A stretch of DNA of 64,000 nt from Imperialibacter sp963977595 (lineage in GTDB: Bacteria; Bacteroidota; Bacteroidia; Cytophagales; Cyclobacteriaceae): contig NZ_CP180355.1 in NCBI RefSeq assembly GCF_048007035.1, positions 3,162,001 to 3,226,000 of the forward strand, in the 5' to 3' direction. The notes below the pieces were generated by a model, which saw nothing but the letters and a program-made list of their open reading frames with translations, did no database searches and was not told the DNA's origin. This document shows positions 25,856 to 34,122 of the stretch, piece after piece (the first letter of the stretch is position 1; each line of letters opens with the position of its first letter). The translations under genes and the position numbers were made by a program.

Positions 25856-27154
25856 ATGACATCTATTGTTCTAACTTCTATTGTAGCCTTTACCGTCATC
25901 ATTCTTTTGTTGGTGGTAATTCTTCTGGTGGCTCAGGCCAAGCTGGTTCAGCAAGGCGACGTAAAGATCATTGTTAACGGGGACGAGAAGAATCCTCTGA
26001 TAGCGGCAGCAGGCACAAGCCTTCTGTCAACGTTGTCTGGCCAAAAAATATTTCTTCCATCCGCTTGTGGTGGAGGCGGCACTTGCGCCATGTGTAAGTG
26101 CAAAGTACTGGAAGGTGGAGGCGACGTCCTTCCTACAGAAGTTGGCCATTTGAGCAGAAGCGAGCAGAAAGAGCACGTTAGACTTGGATGCCAGGTGAAA
26201 GTGAAGCAAGACATGAGAATAGAGATACCTGAAGAAATCTTCGGTATCAAGAAATGGGAAGCGACTGTTGTTAGAAACTACAACGTGGCCTCATTTATTA
26301 AAGAATTTGTTGTTGAAATACCTGAAGATATGGACTACCAGGCCGGTGGTTATATTCAGATTGAGGTTCCAAAATGTACAGTTGATTTCAAGGACATGGA
26401 TATTACTGCCCACCCTAAGGAGCATGATGATCCAATGAAATTTCAGAAGGAGTGGGACAAATTTGGTCTATGGGATTTGAAAATGGTCAACCCTGAACCA
26501 GCCGAAAGAGCCTACTCTATGGCGTCTTACCCTGCTGAGGGTAGAGAAATCATGCTAAACGTGAGGATCGCTACACCTCCATGGGACAGAGCAAATAATG
26601 GCTGGATGAAAGTTAATCCTGGCTTAGCTTCTTCGTACATCTTTTCAAGAAAGCCAGGCGACAAGGTAACAATTTCAGGCCCTTACGGAGAGTTCTTCAT
26701 TAACCCTTCTGACGCAGAAATGCTGTACGTGGGTGGAGGAGCTGGCATGGCGCCAATGAGATCACATCTTTATCAGCTTTTCAAAACTTTGAAAACTGGC
26801 AGAACCGTTACTTTCTGGTATGGTGGCCGGTCGAAAAGAGAGCTATTTTACCTTGATCATTTTTATCAACTGGAAAAGGCTTTTTCTAACTTCAAATTCT
26901 TTGTAGTGCTTTCCGAGCCCTTGCCAGAAGACAACTGGAAAGTGAAGAAGGATGTAAACGACAAAGAAGGAGACGGATTCCTGGGCTTTGTGCACCAGGC
27001 GGTAATTGACCAATATCTCAGCAAGCACGAGTCTCCTGAAGAAATAGAGCTTTACTTCTGCGGACCTCCTATGATGAACTCAGCAGTTCAAAAAATGGGA
27101 GAGGATTTTGGTATCCCGGATGAAAATATTCGATTTGATGACTTCGGAGGATAA
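25856..27154 (+). CDS. nqrF: Na+-translocating NADH:quinone reductase subunit F
   Basis: The NADH-oxidising entry subunit of Na+-NQR, 432 residues. One N-terminal membrane helix (residues about 7-27) anchors it. A 2Fe-2S ferredoxin domain follows with ligands Cys71, Cys77, Cys80 and Cys112. Then come the FAD-binding RAYSMASYP region and the NADH-binding YVGGGAGMAPMRSH, with CGPPMMN near the end. Length and domain order match NqrF of Vibrio (about 407) with slight insertions. No nqrA-E gene is in the window, and a terminator follows at once, so it is transcribed as a single gene. Confidence 0.95.
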   Translation: MTSIVLTSIVAFTVIILLLVVILLVAQAKLVQQGDVKIIVNGDEKNPLIAAAGTSLLSTLSGQKIFLPSACGGGGTCAMCKCKVLEGGGDVLPTEVGHLSRSEQKEHVRLGCQVKVKQDMRIEIPEEIFGIKKWEATVVRNYNVASFIKEFVVEIPEDMDYQAGGYIQIEVPKCTVDFKDMDITAHPKEHDDPMKFQKEWDKFGLWDLKMVNPEPAERAYSMASYPAEGREIMLNVRIATPPWDRANNGWMKVNPGLASSYIFSRKPGDKVTISGPYGEFFINPSDAEMLYVGGGAGMAPMRSHLYQLFKTLKTGRTVTFWYGGRSKRELFYLDHFYQLEKAFSNFKFFVVLSEPLPEDNWKVKKDVNDKEGDGFLGFVHQAVIDQYLSKHESPEEIELYFCGPPMMNSAVQKMGEDFGIPDENIRFDDFGG

Positions 27155-27174
27155 TCTCTGAATCAAGACACTGT

Positions 27175-27207
27175 AAAAGGGAAAAATGAAAATTTTTCCC
27201 TTTTTTT
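27175..27207 (+). terminator. Rho-independent terminator after nqrF
   Basis: AAAAGGGAAAAAT and ATTTTTCCCTTTT flank a four-base loop and run into a T tract. It covers the ATG at 27186, which therefore is unlikely to start the next gene. Confidence 0.8.
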
Positions 27208-27230
27208 ATGATTCAATCTCAAGCGAGCAA

Positions 27231-28388
27231 ATGGACTTCAAGCTTTTTTTCGATCCGGTTTCTTCAGATGTCACCAAAGCATTGCCGAAGTCTGCATTTC
27301 TAAAGAGCATCAGGATATTCTCCAACAAGATGCCCGACCTAAAAAACACTGACATAGCAATTGTTGGGATCAAGGAGCACAGAGGCGAAAACAGCGGTGA
27401 AGGCATTGAGCAATCGGCTGATGCCATTCGGAAAAAGCTGTATGGGCTGAGCAAAGGGCTTGGCAAAAACAACATCGTCGATCTCGGCAATTTGCGAAAC
27501 GGGCCGACCGCCGAAGACACTGTTCTAAGACTGAAAGAGGTGGTGCAATCGCTGCTGGAAAAGGATATTCTGCCAATTATTATCGGAGGCTCACACGATA
27601 TCGACTATGGCCAGTACATGGCATATGAGGCCTTCGACAAGATGATCTCAGTGCTTGGCGTAGATAGTTCATTTGACCTGGAGGATGACAAAAAGGCTGC
27701 AGAGGCTGATCGCAGGCTGCATAGAATTCTTGTTCATCAGCCCAATTACCTTTTTAACTATACTCACCTGGCTTTTCAAACATATCTGGTCGACCAGCAG
27801 GCGTTGAACATCGTTGAGAAATTTTATTTCGAATCAGTAAGACTGGGCGTATTGAGAGAGAGTATTGACGAAATGGAGCCGTCTATCCGGCAGGCTGATA
27901 TGCTGAGCTTCGACATGTCGGCACTGAGCTCTATTTATGCACCAGGCGGTCAACATGCACAGGTTTTCGGCCTTACTGGTGAGGAGGCTTGCCAGATTTG
28001 CTGGTATGCGGGCAACAGCGAGAAGCTAAGTTCGGCTGGCTTCTACGGTTACAATCCGCTGAAAGATGATATTCGTAGCTCAACCGCCATGGTAACCGCC
28101 ACGATGATCTGGTACTTTATAGAGGGATATTATCACAGGAAAGACGACAGGCACTTTAGGGAGAAAGACTACACCAAGTACGTGGTGTCGATGAACAACC
28201 AGCCCTCCACCATTACATTTTTTAAGAGTCAGTCGTCCGAAAAGTGGTGGATGGAAGTACCTTATCCGGGCGGGAAAGCCAAGTACAGCCGAAATAGCAT
28301 TGTGCCGTGCAGTTACAAAGACTATGAAACGGCTACCAAAGGTGAAATTCCGGAAAGGTGGATGACCACCCACGCCAAGCTGAATTAA
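27231..28388 (+). CDS. Arginase-fold protein (annotated formimidoylglutamase clade) lacking canonical metal ligands
   Basis: A 385-residue member of the ureohydrolase (arginase/formimidoylglutamase) fold. I start at the ATG at 27231 because the one at 27186 lies inside the nqrF terminator. GGSHD (119-123) matches the GGxHx motif. At the DAHxD position the protein has VDSSFD (144-149), so the histidine is replaced. At the SxDxDxxDP position it has SFDMSAL (226-232), so the second Asp is Ser230. Two of the usual Mn ligands are therefore missing. Such proteins recur in Bacteroidota and are often labelled formimidoylglutamase; catalysis is doubtful. No histidine-degradation genes are adjacent. 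Confidence 0.75.
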   Translation: MDFKLFFDPVSSDVTKALPKSAFLKSIRIFSNKMPDLKNTDIAIVGIKEHRGENSGEGIEQSADAIRKKLYGLSKGLGKNNIVDLGNLRNGPTAEDTVLRLKEVVQSLLEKDILPIIIGGSHDIDYGQYMAYEAFDKMISVLGVDSSFDLEDDKKAAEADRRLHRILVHQPNYLFNYTHLAFQTYLVDQQALNIVEKFYFESVRLGVLRESIDEMEPSIRQADMLSFDMSALSSIYAPGGQHAQVFGLTGEEACQICWYAGNSEKLSSAGFYGYNPLKDDIRSSTAMVTATMIWYFIEGYYHRKDDRHFREKDYTKYVVSMNNQPSTITFFKSQSSEKWWMEVPYPGGKAKYSRNSIVPCSYKDYETATKGEIPERWMTTHAKLN

Positions 28389-28570
28389 CTTTCTGGCACC
28401 ACTATCCACATAATAATGTAAACAAGTATGCCTGGAAAGGCGGCGCTGACCAGAGACAGCACAACATAGCCAAGACGAACCATAGTGGGATCCCACCCAA
28501 AGTAGTTGGCAATTCCTGCGCAAACACCGCCCAGCATTTTATCTCTTGATCTTGTTAGTCTTTGAGTCAT
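28385..28570 (-). CDS. PspC domain membrane protein
   Basis: A 61-residue protein that is nearly all PspC domain: RSRDKMLGGVCAGIANYFGWDPTMVRL, then a hydrophobic helix ending in a Trp/Val-rich segment. PspC proteins act in envelope-stress signalling in proteobacteria; the small stand-alone Bacteroidota forms have no established role. Its 3' end overlaps the end of the arginase-fold gene on the other strand by four bases. Confidence 0.82.
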   Translation of the reverse strand: MTQRLTRSRDKMLGGVCAGIANYFGWDPTMVRLGYVVLSLVSAAFPGILVYIIMWIVVPES

Positions 28571-28605
28571 GTTAAATAAGGTTTATGGAATATAGGCGAA
28601 GGCAA

Positions 28606-28986
28606 TTATTTATCCAATTGATAAATGGTTGTATTGTCGCTCGAAAACATAAGATCACATACTTTCAGCAATCTACTGAGGTGCTCCTTTTCGTAGTCAG
28701 AAATTGACGTCAGATTGGCAGATAAAATAAGGTCAAGGTTCCTGTCATAAATAATCACTTCAGGCGTAGTTTCAACGTCAAGAAAATCCGAGCCCACAAC
28801 TATGACGTTGGAGCTTACTGTCTTCGGATCAATAGCAAACTCACCCATTGCATTGGGCCGAGCGTGCAAAGTGAAGAAGCCTACGAGAAGGGCTACGGCT
28901 ATCCCCAGAATGATAACAATGTTTTTAAAAGCAGGCAGAGAGACGACTTTGAATATGACTCCCTTTATTTGAGTTTTCGACCGCAT
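28606..28986 (-). CDS. Hypothetical single-pass membrane protein
   Basis: I do not recognise this 126-residue protein. From the ATG at 28986 it has a basic N-terminus, one membrane helix at about residues 20-40 (IVIILGIAVALLVGFF) and an extracytoplasmic domain of about 85 residues. An in-frame start further upstream (29076) would add a second hydrophobic stretch; I prefer the shorter form because the extension is AT-rich. It lies 35 bases upstream of pspC on the same strand and may be co-transcribed. Confidence 0.5.
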   Translation of the reverse strand: MRSKTQIKGVIFKVVSLPAFKNIVIILGIAVALLVGFFTLHARPNAMGEFAIDPKTVSSNVIVVGSDFLDVETTPEVIIYDRNLDLILSANLTSISDYEKEHLSRLLKVCDLMFSSDNTTIYQLDK

Positions 28987-29140
28987 GCCAAAAAGCTTGC
29001 AATTCGAATGCCAAACAATATAACTAATTGATAACCAAAATATTAAATAATAAATAAAAGATAAGGGGTGTAACAAAAACGGACACTTTTAGCCCGGTGA
29101 TTGTTCACCTTTGTTCGGACTGCCTTTCCCTTTTTAGCGT

Positions 29141-29401
29141 TTATTTGTCGACAATAATCTTCTTTACCTTTTGAAATTCTGTAGAAGCATCGATCATTTT
29201 AGTCCAGTGGACTTTGGTTCCGCTTGCTTCCGACTGGTAATAGAGCCCATCTTCTTCCTGGATCAATATGCTTATGCCAAGATCATACCTCAGAGATTCC
29301 ACTTTGTCGCCAACCGCAAGGGGCTGCTGCTCCAGATCAACCAATTCAAGCTTTTTCTCTTTCTTGGGGGCGTCTTTTTTTCTTTTAAATATGCCAAACA
29401 T
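29141..29401 (-). CDS. Hypothetical small cytosolic protein
   Basis: An 86-residue protein starting MFGIFKRKK, with a Lys-rich segment, then a conserved-looking core (GDKVESLRYDLGISILIQEEDGLYYQSEASG, WTKMIDA) and no signal or membrane segment. I do not know its family. Its start was chosen at the ATG at 29401 because the upstream in-frame codons add only AT-rich sequence. It is divergent from the SMP-30 gene. Confidence 0.55.
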   Translation of the reverse strand: MFGIFKRKKDAPKKEKKLELVDLEQQPLAVGDKVESLRYDLGISILIQEEDGLYYQSEASGTKVHWTKMIDASTEFQKVKKIIVDK

Positions 29402-29471
29402 TCTCGGAGTAATTAATGCGGGAGAAAAATAGAGCAAACGCTGACGAAAGCGAAAAGTTTTTTTACGAATG

Positions 29472-29514
29472 CGAATATTTACGTTTTACACTCACTTCCC
29501 AATGAAAATATTCG
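29472..29514. repeat. Inverted repeat between divergent genes
   Basis: CGAATATTT (29472-29480) and AAATATTCG (29506-29514) are perfect 9-base inverted repeats with 25 bases between, in the divergent region before the SMP-30 gene. The half-sites resemble those of the sucA palindrome (CGAATAT). It could be an operator. Confidence 0.3.
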
Positions 29515-29565
29515 GAAATTAACTACCCAAACATTGTTGAACCTATTTTTAACACACCTACTTGT

Positions 29566-30597
29566 ATGAAGCCTATTTATTATAGCGTGGCCATTGCCAT
29601 ATTGATGAGCGGCTGCGGGCCGCAGAAACCTCAGACCGAAGAAACTGGCAATGAAGAAGCATCGAAGCCACAGGTAGTGGATCGACTGGACCCTGCTATT
29701 GACAAACTAATTGATAAAGACGCAAAACTCGAAATACTGGGAGAGGGTTACACCTGGGCAGAGGGTCCTGTGTGGGTGCCCTCGCAGCAAATGGTGCTTT
29801 TTACTGACGTGCCTAACAATGTGGCTTACAAATGGAAGGAAGGTGAGGGTGTTAGCGTATTCCTGAAGCCTTCGGGCTACACTGCTGAGGCAGGAAAAGA
29901 GGAAAGGGAGCCTGGAGCCAACGGCCTTATTCTGGACGAACAGGGCAGGCTATTGCTGTGCCAGCACGGCGATAGAAGGGTGGCCAGGATGGATGCGCCC
30001 TTGGATGCGCCTGCCTCCAAATTTGTTACGTTGGTTGATAGGTTCGAGGGCAAGCGTTTGAATAGCCCCAATGACCTCATTTTGAGCAGTTGGGGGGATA
30101 TTTACTTTACCGATCCCCCGTATGGTCTTACCGGCCTGGACGCCAGCCCTATCAAAGAGATTCCCTTCAACGGCGTTTACCGGCTAAAGAAAAGTGGAGA
30201 GATCGAACTTGTGACGGATAAAATGTCCAAGCCCAACGGCATAGCCTTGTCGCCCAACGAGAAAACATTGTATGTAGCCAACTCAGACCCTGAAAGGTCA
30301 ATTTGGATGTCTTTTCCAGTGAATGAAGATGGCTCTGTTGGGGAAGGGAAGGTCTTCTTTGATGCTACTGAATTGACGAAAGTAACACCCGGAAATCCCG
30401 ATGGGATGAAGGTAGATTCCAAAGGAAACATTTTTGCCACTGGCCCGGGTGGAGTAGTTGTTTTAAGTCCGTCCGGAAAGCACCTGGGCACAATAATCAC
30501 GGGAGCGCCAACAGCCAATATTGCTTTTGCAGGTGACGACAAGGTGGTTTTTATTACTTCCGAAAGTCGATTGCTAAGGATGAAGTTAAGGGACTAA
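29566..30597 (+). CDS. SMP-30/gluconolactonase-like lipoprotein
   Basis: A 343-residue lipoprotein (MSGCG, Cys17 as the lipidation site) with a six-bladed beta-propeller of the SMP-30/gluconolaconase/LRE-like family. Typical blocks are the GYTWAEGPVW opening, GPGANGLI-like loop, the SPNDLIL and YFTDPPYGL metal-site blades, and KPNGIALSP. Such proteins hydrolyse sugar lactones with a divalent metal. The lipid anchor places it in the periplasm or on the surface. Substrate is unknown. No sugar-dehydrogenase gene lies beside it. Confidence 0.85.
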   Translation: MKPIYYSVAIAILMSGCGPQKPQTEETGNEEASKPQVVDRLDPAIDKLIDKDAKLEILGEGYTWAEGPVWVPSQQMVLFTDVPNNVAYKWKEGEGVSVFLKPSGYTAEAGKEEREPGANGLILDEQGRLLLCQHGDRRVARMDAPLDAPASKFVTLVDRFEGKRLNSPNDLILSSWGDIYFTDPPYGLTGLDASPIKEIPFNGVYRLKKSGEIELVTDKMSKPNGIALSPNEKTLYVANSDPERSIWMSFPVNEDGSVGEGKVFFDATELTKVTPGNPDGMKVDSKGNIFATGPGGVVVLSPSGKHLGTIITGAPTANIAFAGDDKVVFITSESRLLRMKLRD

Positions 30598-30608
30598 ACC
30601 CCTATTGG

Positions 30609-31076
30609 TTAGTAAAGCCAAAGAATGAGGTCTTTGGCATATTTTACGAAAAGGGTGAGAATAATGCCCCAAAAAATGGCACTCACCCACATCGGGCCAA
30701 TGATCTGCTCCTTTTTCACACCGAGCGTATTGAGTATCAGTGCACCGCCTATCGGTGTGATGAATAACGGGGAAAAGAAGGACACTCCGTAGACACCATA
30801 TTTTTTCCAGAGTGTCACGAAAAGCCGTTTCTTCTTTGTGAATTTTTTTTCGTTGGGCTTTGGTTTGAAAAAGCGGCTGGTGAGGAACCTCACCTGCTCG
30901 CCAAAGTAGGTGACCAGGTAAACCATGGTCATCATGCCGGCTACTGAAAGCCCGAAGGTGACAAAAATATTTAGCCCTGAAGAAATACCAATAGTGGGGC
31001 CTACAATGAACTTAAACATGCTAAGAACATAAACGCCCAGGTATTTCAGGAGTTCGGCTACGAAATTGATCTGCAT
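30609..31076 (-). CDS. Small multi-pass membrane protein, possible small multidrug-export family
   Basis: A 155-residue membrane protein with about four hydrophobic segments and a basic loop near residues 70-85 (KPKPNEKKFTKKKR). The motif YGVYGVSFFSPLFITPIGGALI is shared with the small multidrug exporter/DedA-like membrane families. The assignment is weak. It converges with the SMP-30 gene and lies downstream of upp on the same strand. Confidence 0.5.
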   Translation of the reverse strand: MQINFVAELLKYLGVYVLSMFKFIVGPTIGISSGLNIFVTFGLSVAGMMTMVYLVTYFGEQVRFLTSRFFKPKPNEKKFTKKKRLFVTLWKKYGVYGVSFFSPLFITPIGGALILNTLGVKKEQIIGPMWVSAIFWGIILTLFVKYAKDLILWLY

Positions 31077-31147
31077 ATATACAGGGTGAAAGCAATATTA
31101 AAAAGTTGGAGTTATCACTTTCCAAATCAACACCAATCGTCAACGAA

Positions 31148-31798
31148 TCATTCTTTGGTACCGAAAGATAAGTCGCCGGCATCGCCAAGGCCTGGCACGA
31201 TATAGGCCATTTCATTTAAATGGCTATCTTTTGCCCAGGTCCATATGCTTCCCGGATGGTCAATTGATTCCTCCAGATAGCTGATACCTTCAGGAGCGCT
31301 TATCACCGACATGATATGAACGGCTTTCGGGTGGCCATATTTCAGGCACTGGTTGAAAGCCTTCACTAGCGATTTTCCGGTAGCCAGCATCGGATCAATT
31401 AATACGAGTTGTTTGTTGTCAAGGTTGGGTAAAGCAGAATAATTAAGTGTTATCATTAAATCTTTTGCAGAACCCTCTTCCCTGTAGGCGCCAATAAAGC
31501 CGGATTCTGCCTTGTCGAAAATGTTAAGAAACCCCTGATAGAAGGGAATACCTGCTCTTAGCACCGTTACCATTACCAAGTCGTTAACTGGCACTTCTGC
31601 TTGCGAAGTCCCCAGAGGAGTAGCTACCTCACATTTTTTTGCCAGCAGCGTTTTCGAAAACTCGTAGGCCATCAGCTCGCCCAGCCTCTCCAAATTGGCA
31701 CGGAAACGAAGCCTGTCCGTCTGTACCGACGTGTCCCTCAATTCACATAAAAACTGGTTGGCGATTGAGGTTTGCTGATTTAAAATGTGAATCTTCAT
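31148..31798 (-). CDS. upp: Uracil phosphoribosyltransferase
   Basis: Salvages uracil to UMP using PRPP. From the ATG at 31798 the protein is 216 residues, the usual length. An upstream in-frame start would add 22 basic residues and is less likely. The core has RFRANLERLGELMAYEF, the TVLRAGIPFYQG loop, and the PRPP-binding LIDPMLATGKSL. The family-typical C-terminal substrate loop GDAGDLSFG is complete. It lies divergent from the M42 peptidase gene. Confidence 0.93.
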   Translation of the reverse strand: MKIHILNQQTSIANQFLCELRDTSVQTDRLRFRANLERLGELMAYEFSKTLLAKKCEVATPLGTSQAEVPVNDLVMVTVLRAGIPFYQGFLNIFDKAESGFIGAYREEGSAKDLMITLNYSALPNLDNKQLVLIDPMLATGKSLVKAFNQCLKYGHPKAVHIMSVISAPEGISYLEESIDHPGSIWTWAKDSHLNEMAYIVPGLGDAGDLSFGTKE

Positions 31799-31909
31799 GG
31801 CGATGCTTTTGAGATGTTTCAATTTCATAAATTTAACCGCCATTAAAAAGCATCCGACGACCATGGGGGTGATTCTCCAGGGTTGACATTTAAGAAAACT
31901 GGAAAATCC

Positions 31910-32821
31910 ATGAAGCTATTGAAAGACCTCTGTGCCGTGCATGCGCCCTCAGGCGATGAAGCTCCTATGAAGGAGTTCTTGTTGTCTTATATAAACAAGC
32001 AGCAAAAGACATGGAAAGTGAGGCCTGAGATTATTCAGGGGCCGGAGTTTCAGGATTGCCTCATCCTGGCCTTTGGCAATCCCAGGACGGCAATTTTTGC
32101 GCACATGGACTCCATTGGGTTTACTGTCAGGTACGACAACCAACTGGTGCCCATTGGCGGGCCAGATGCCGATACTGGTACGCTGCTGGTAGGGGAAGAC
32201 AGCCTCGGGCCAATCGAATGCAAGCTTGTATTAAATGAAGAAGGCCGTGCCTTTTATGAATTTGGCAGAGCCATTGACAGAGGCACCGGGCTTACCTACA
32301 AATGCAACTTTCGACAACACGACGACATGGTAACCACTTGTTATCTTGATAACCGTTTGGGCGTTTATAATGCCTTGAAAGTGGCGGAAACACTAGAGCA
32401 CGGAGTGATCGTCTTCAGCGCCTGGGAAGAGCATGGAGGTGGTTCGGTGCAATACCTCACAAAGTACTTGTACGAGCGCTGGCAGATAAAACAGGCACTG
32501 GTTTCCGACATTACCTGGGTGACTGACGGAGTGCATCATGGTAAAGGTGTTGCAGTGTCAATGAGAGATAAAAATATTCCACGAAAATCGTATGTGCATA
32601 GGATCATAGCTATCGCTCAGTCGTCAGGTGTGCCTTTTCAGCTGGAAGTAGAAGGGAGCGGCTCTTCCGATGGTCGGGACGTGCAAATTTCTCCCTATCC
32701 TATCGACTGGTGCTTTGTGGGGGCTCCTGAAAGCAATGTGCACTCGCCAAACGAAACCGTGCACAAAGATGACATTACGGCTATGGTGAGTCTGTATGAG
32801 GTACTGATGGCTGAATTGTAG
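31910..32821 (+). CDS. M42 family metallopeptidase (glutamyl aminopeptidase/endoglucanase type)
   Basis: A 303-residue cytosolic aminopeptidase of the M42 family, usually a large tetrahedral oligomer. The start at 31910 gives the family-typical MKLLKDLCAVHAPSGDE. Metal ligands are visible in FAHMDS (His), LDNRLG (Asp), WEEHGG (Glu pair), VSDITW (Asp) and VHSPNE (His), all in the order of the family. The C-terminal half has EVEGSGSSDGRD. It is slightly shorter than typical M42 (about 350). It likely starts the row of genes that goes on to hpt and adk. Confidence 0.86.
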   Translation: MKLLKDLCAVHAPSGDEAPMKEFLLSYINKQQKTWKVRPEIIQGPEFQDCLILAFGNPRTAIFAHMDSIGFTVRYDNQLVPIGGPDADTGTLLVGEDSLGPIECKLVLNEEGRAFYEFGRAIDRGTGLTYKCNFRQHDDMVTTCYLDNRLGVYNALKVAETLEHGVIVFSAWEEHGGGSVQYLTKYLYERWQIKQALVSDITWVTDGVHHGKGVAVSMRDKNIPRKSYVHRIIAIAQSSGVPFQLEVEGSGSSDGRDVQISPYPIDWCFVGAPESNVHSPNETVHKDDITAMVSLYEVLMAEL

Positions 32822-32891
32822 CCAGGCAGCATTGCAATGTGGATGCTCGGGTAATCCAACCAGCTGGGTGCATTAAAAATACTGAAGAGGT

Positions 32892-33419
32892 ATGACGATT
32901 AACAACAAAGAATTTGAGCAATACATAGAGCGAAATCAGATCAGCGACAGACTCAATGAGCTTGCCGGGCAAATTGATGCGGATTATGCTGGTAAAAGCG
33001 TGGTGATGCTTGCGGTGTTGAACGGGGCCTTCATTTTTGCCGGCGACCTTATTCGTTTGCTCAAGGTTGATGCCGAGATTTCCTTTGTAAAGCTGAAGTC
33101 TTACAAAGGAACGGCCTCAACCGGTGAAGTGCAAACCCTGATTGGGCTCATGCATGAGTTGAAAGACAGAGAAGTGCTGATTGTAGAGGACATTATAGAC
33201 ACTGGGCGCACGATGAGCAAACTTTTGGAAATGGTTTGGGAGCAGTCGCCAGCATCAGTTAAAGTCTGCACACTACTGGTAAAACCTGATGTTTTCAAGA
33301 ACAAATATCAGCTTGACTACGTTGGTTTCAGCATTCCTGATAAGTTTGTTGTGGGCTACGGACTTGACTATGACGAGCTTGGCAGGCAACTGCCAGACAT
33401 CTATAAAATTAAAGACTGA
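32892..33419 (+). CDS. hpt: Hypoxanthine phosphoribosyltransferase
   Basis: Purine salvage enzyme that converts hypoxanthine (and guanine) to nucleotides with PRPP, 175 residues. It shows VLNGAFIFAGDLIR, the flexible-loop KLKSYKG and the PRPP-binding VEDIIDTGRT at 98-107. The C-terminal GYGLDYDELGRQLP is typical. It is 70 bases from both the M42 gene and adk on the same strand, so a shared transcript is plausible. Confidence 0.95.
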   Translation: MTINNKEFEQYIERNQISDRLNELAGQIDADYAGKSVVMLAVLNGAFIFAGDLIRLLKVDAEISFVKLKSYKGTASTGEVQTLIGLMHELKDREVLIVEDIIDTGRTMSKLLEMVWEQSPASVKVCTLLVKPDVFKNKYQLDYVGFSIPDKFVVGYGLDYDELGRQLPDIYKIKD

Positions 33420-33490
33420 AGTTTGTAATTCTTTTTTTGATAAGTATTTCGGATTTTTGACCCTTTGTAAAAGAAACGAAACCTAATGTA

Positions 33491-34063
33491 ATGCTGAATA
33501 TTGTTTTGTTTGGCCCTCCGGGTGCCGGTAAAGGAACCCAGAGTGAGAAGCTAATTAGCAAATATCACCTGACTCATATATCGACTGGCGACTTATTTCG
33601 CAAACACCTGACTGAAGGCACCGAGCTCGGAAAGCTAGCTCAAAAGTACATGGATGATGGCAAGCTGGTTCCGGACGAGGTGGTGATTGGCATGGTGGAC
33701 GATAAGCTGAAATCTACCAATGGATCGTCGGGGGTTATCTTTGATGGCTTTCCCCGCACTGTTAATCAGGCTGAGGCTTTGGACAACCTGCTCAATGGCA
33801 TGGGCGAACCTATCAAAGGAATGATAGCGCTCAACGTTCCGGAAGCCGAGCTAAGGGCCAGAATCAAAGAAAGAGGTAAGACTTCCGGGAGAGTGGATGA
33901 CCAGGACGAGGCAAAAATTACCACCCGGATAAAGGTTTATCAGGATGAGACGATGCCGGTAGCTAATTACTACAAGTCGCAAAGTAAATACCATCAAATA
34001 GAGGGAGTTGGTGAAATAGAAGAGATATTTCACGACATTTGCAGCGTAATAGACTCTTTCTAA
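33491..34063 (+). CDS. adk: Adenylate kinase
   Basis: Interconverts AMP and ATP with 2 ADP. The 190-residue protein has the P-loop GPPGAGKGTQ at residues 8-17, the AMP-binding HISTGDLFR, the FDGFPRTVNQA block and the GRVDDQDEAKI region. The LID is short and without zinc cysteines, as in short-type kinases. It lies between hpt and obgE. Confidence 0.97.
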   Translation: MLNIVLFGPPGAGKGTQSEKLISKYHLTHISTGDLFRKHLTEGTELGKLAQKYMDDGKLVPDEVVIGMVDDKLKSTNGSSGVIFDGFPRTVNQAEALDNLLNGMGEPIKGMIALNVPEAELRARIKERGKTSGRVDDQDEAKITTRIKVYQDETMPVANYYKSQSKYHQIEGVGEIEEIFHDICSVIDSF

Positions 34064-34079
34064 GAGCAAAGAAATAAGG

Positions 34080-34118
34080 AGGGGGATGCTTTTCCATGGC
34101 GAAAAGCGTCCTCATTTA
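34080..34118 (+). terminator. Possible hairpin between adk and obgE
   Basis: GGATGCTTTTC (34084-34094) and GAAAAGCGTCC (34101-34111) form a stem with one G-U pair, followed by an AT-rich but not clean T tail. It could be a weak terminator or an mRNA-processing hairpin. Its position also argues against starting obgE at 34096. Confidence 0.4.
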
Positions 34119-34122
34119 TTAT

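Noticed and set aside
27186..27230. Upstream ATG for the arginase-fold gene
   Set aside because: It falls inside the nqrF terminator hairpin; the ATG at 27231 gives a family-typical start.
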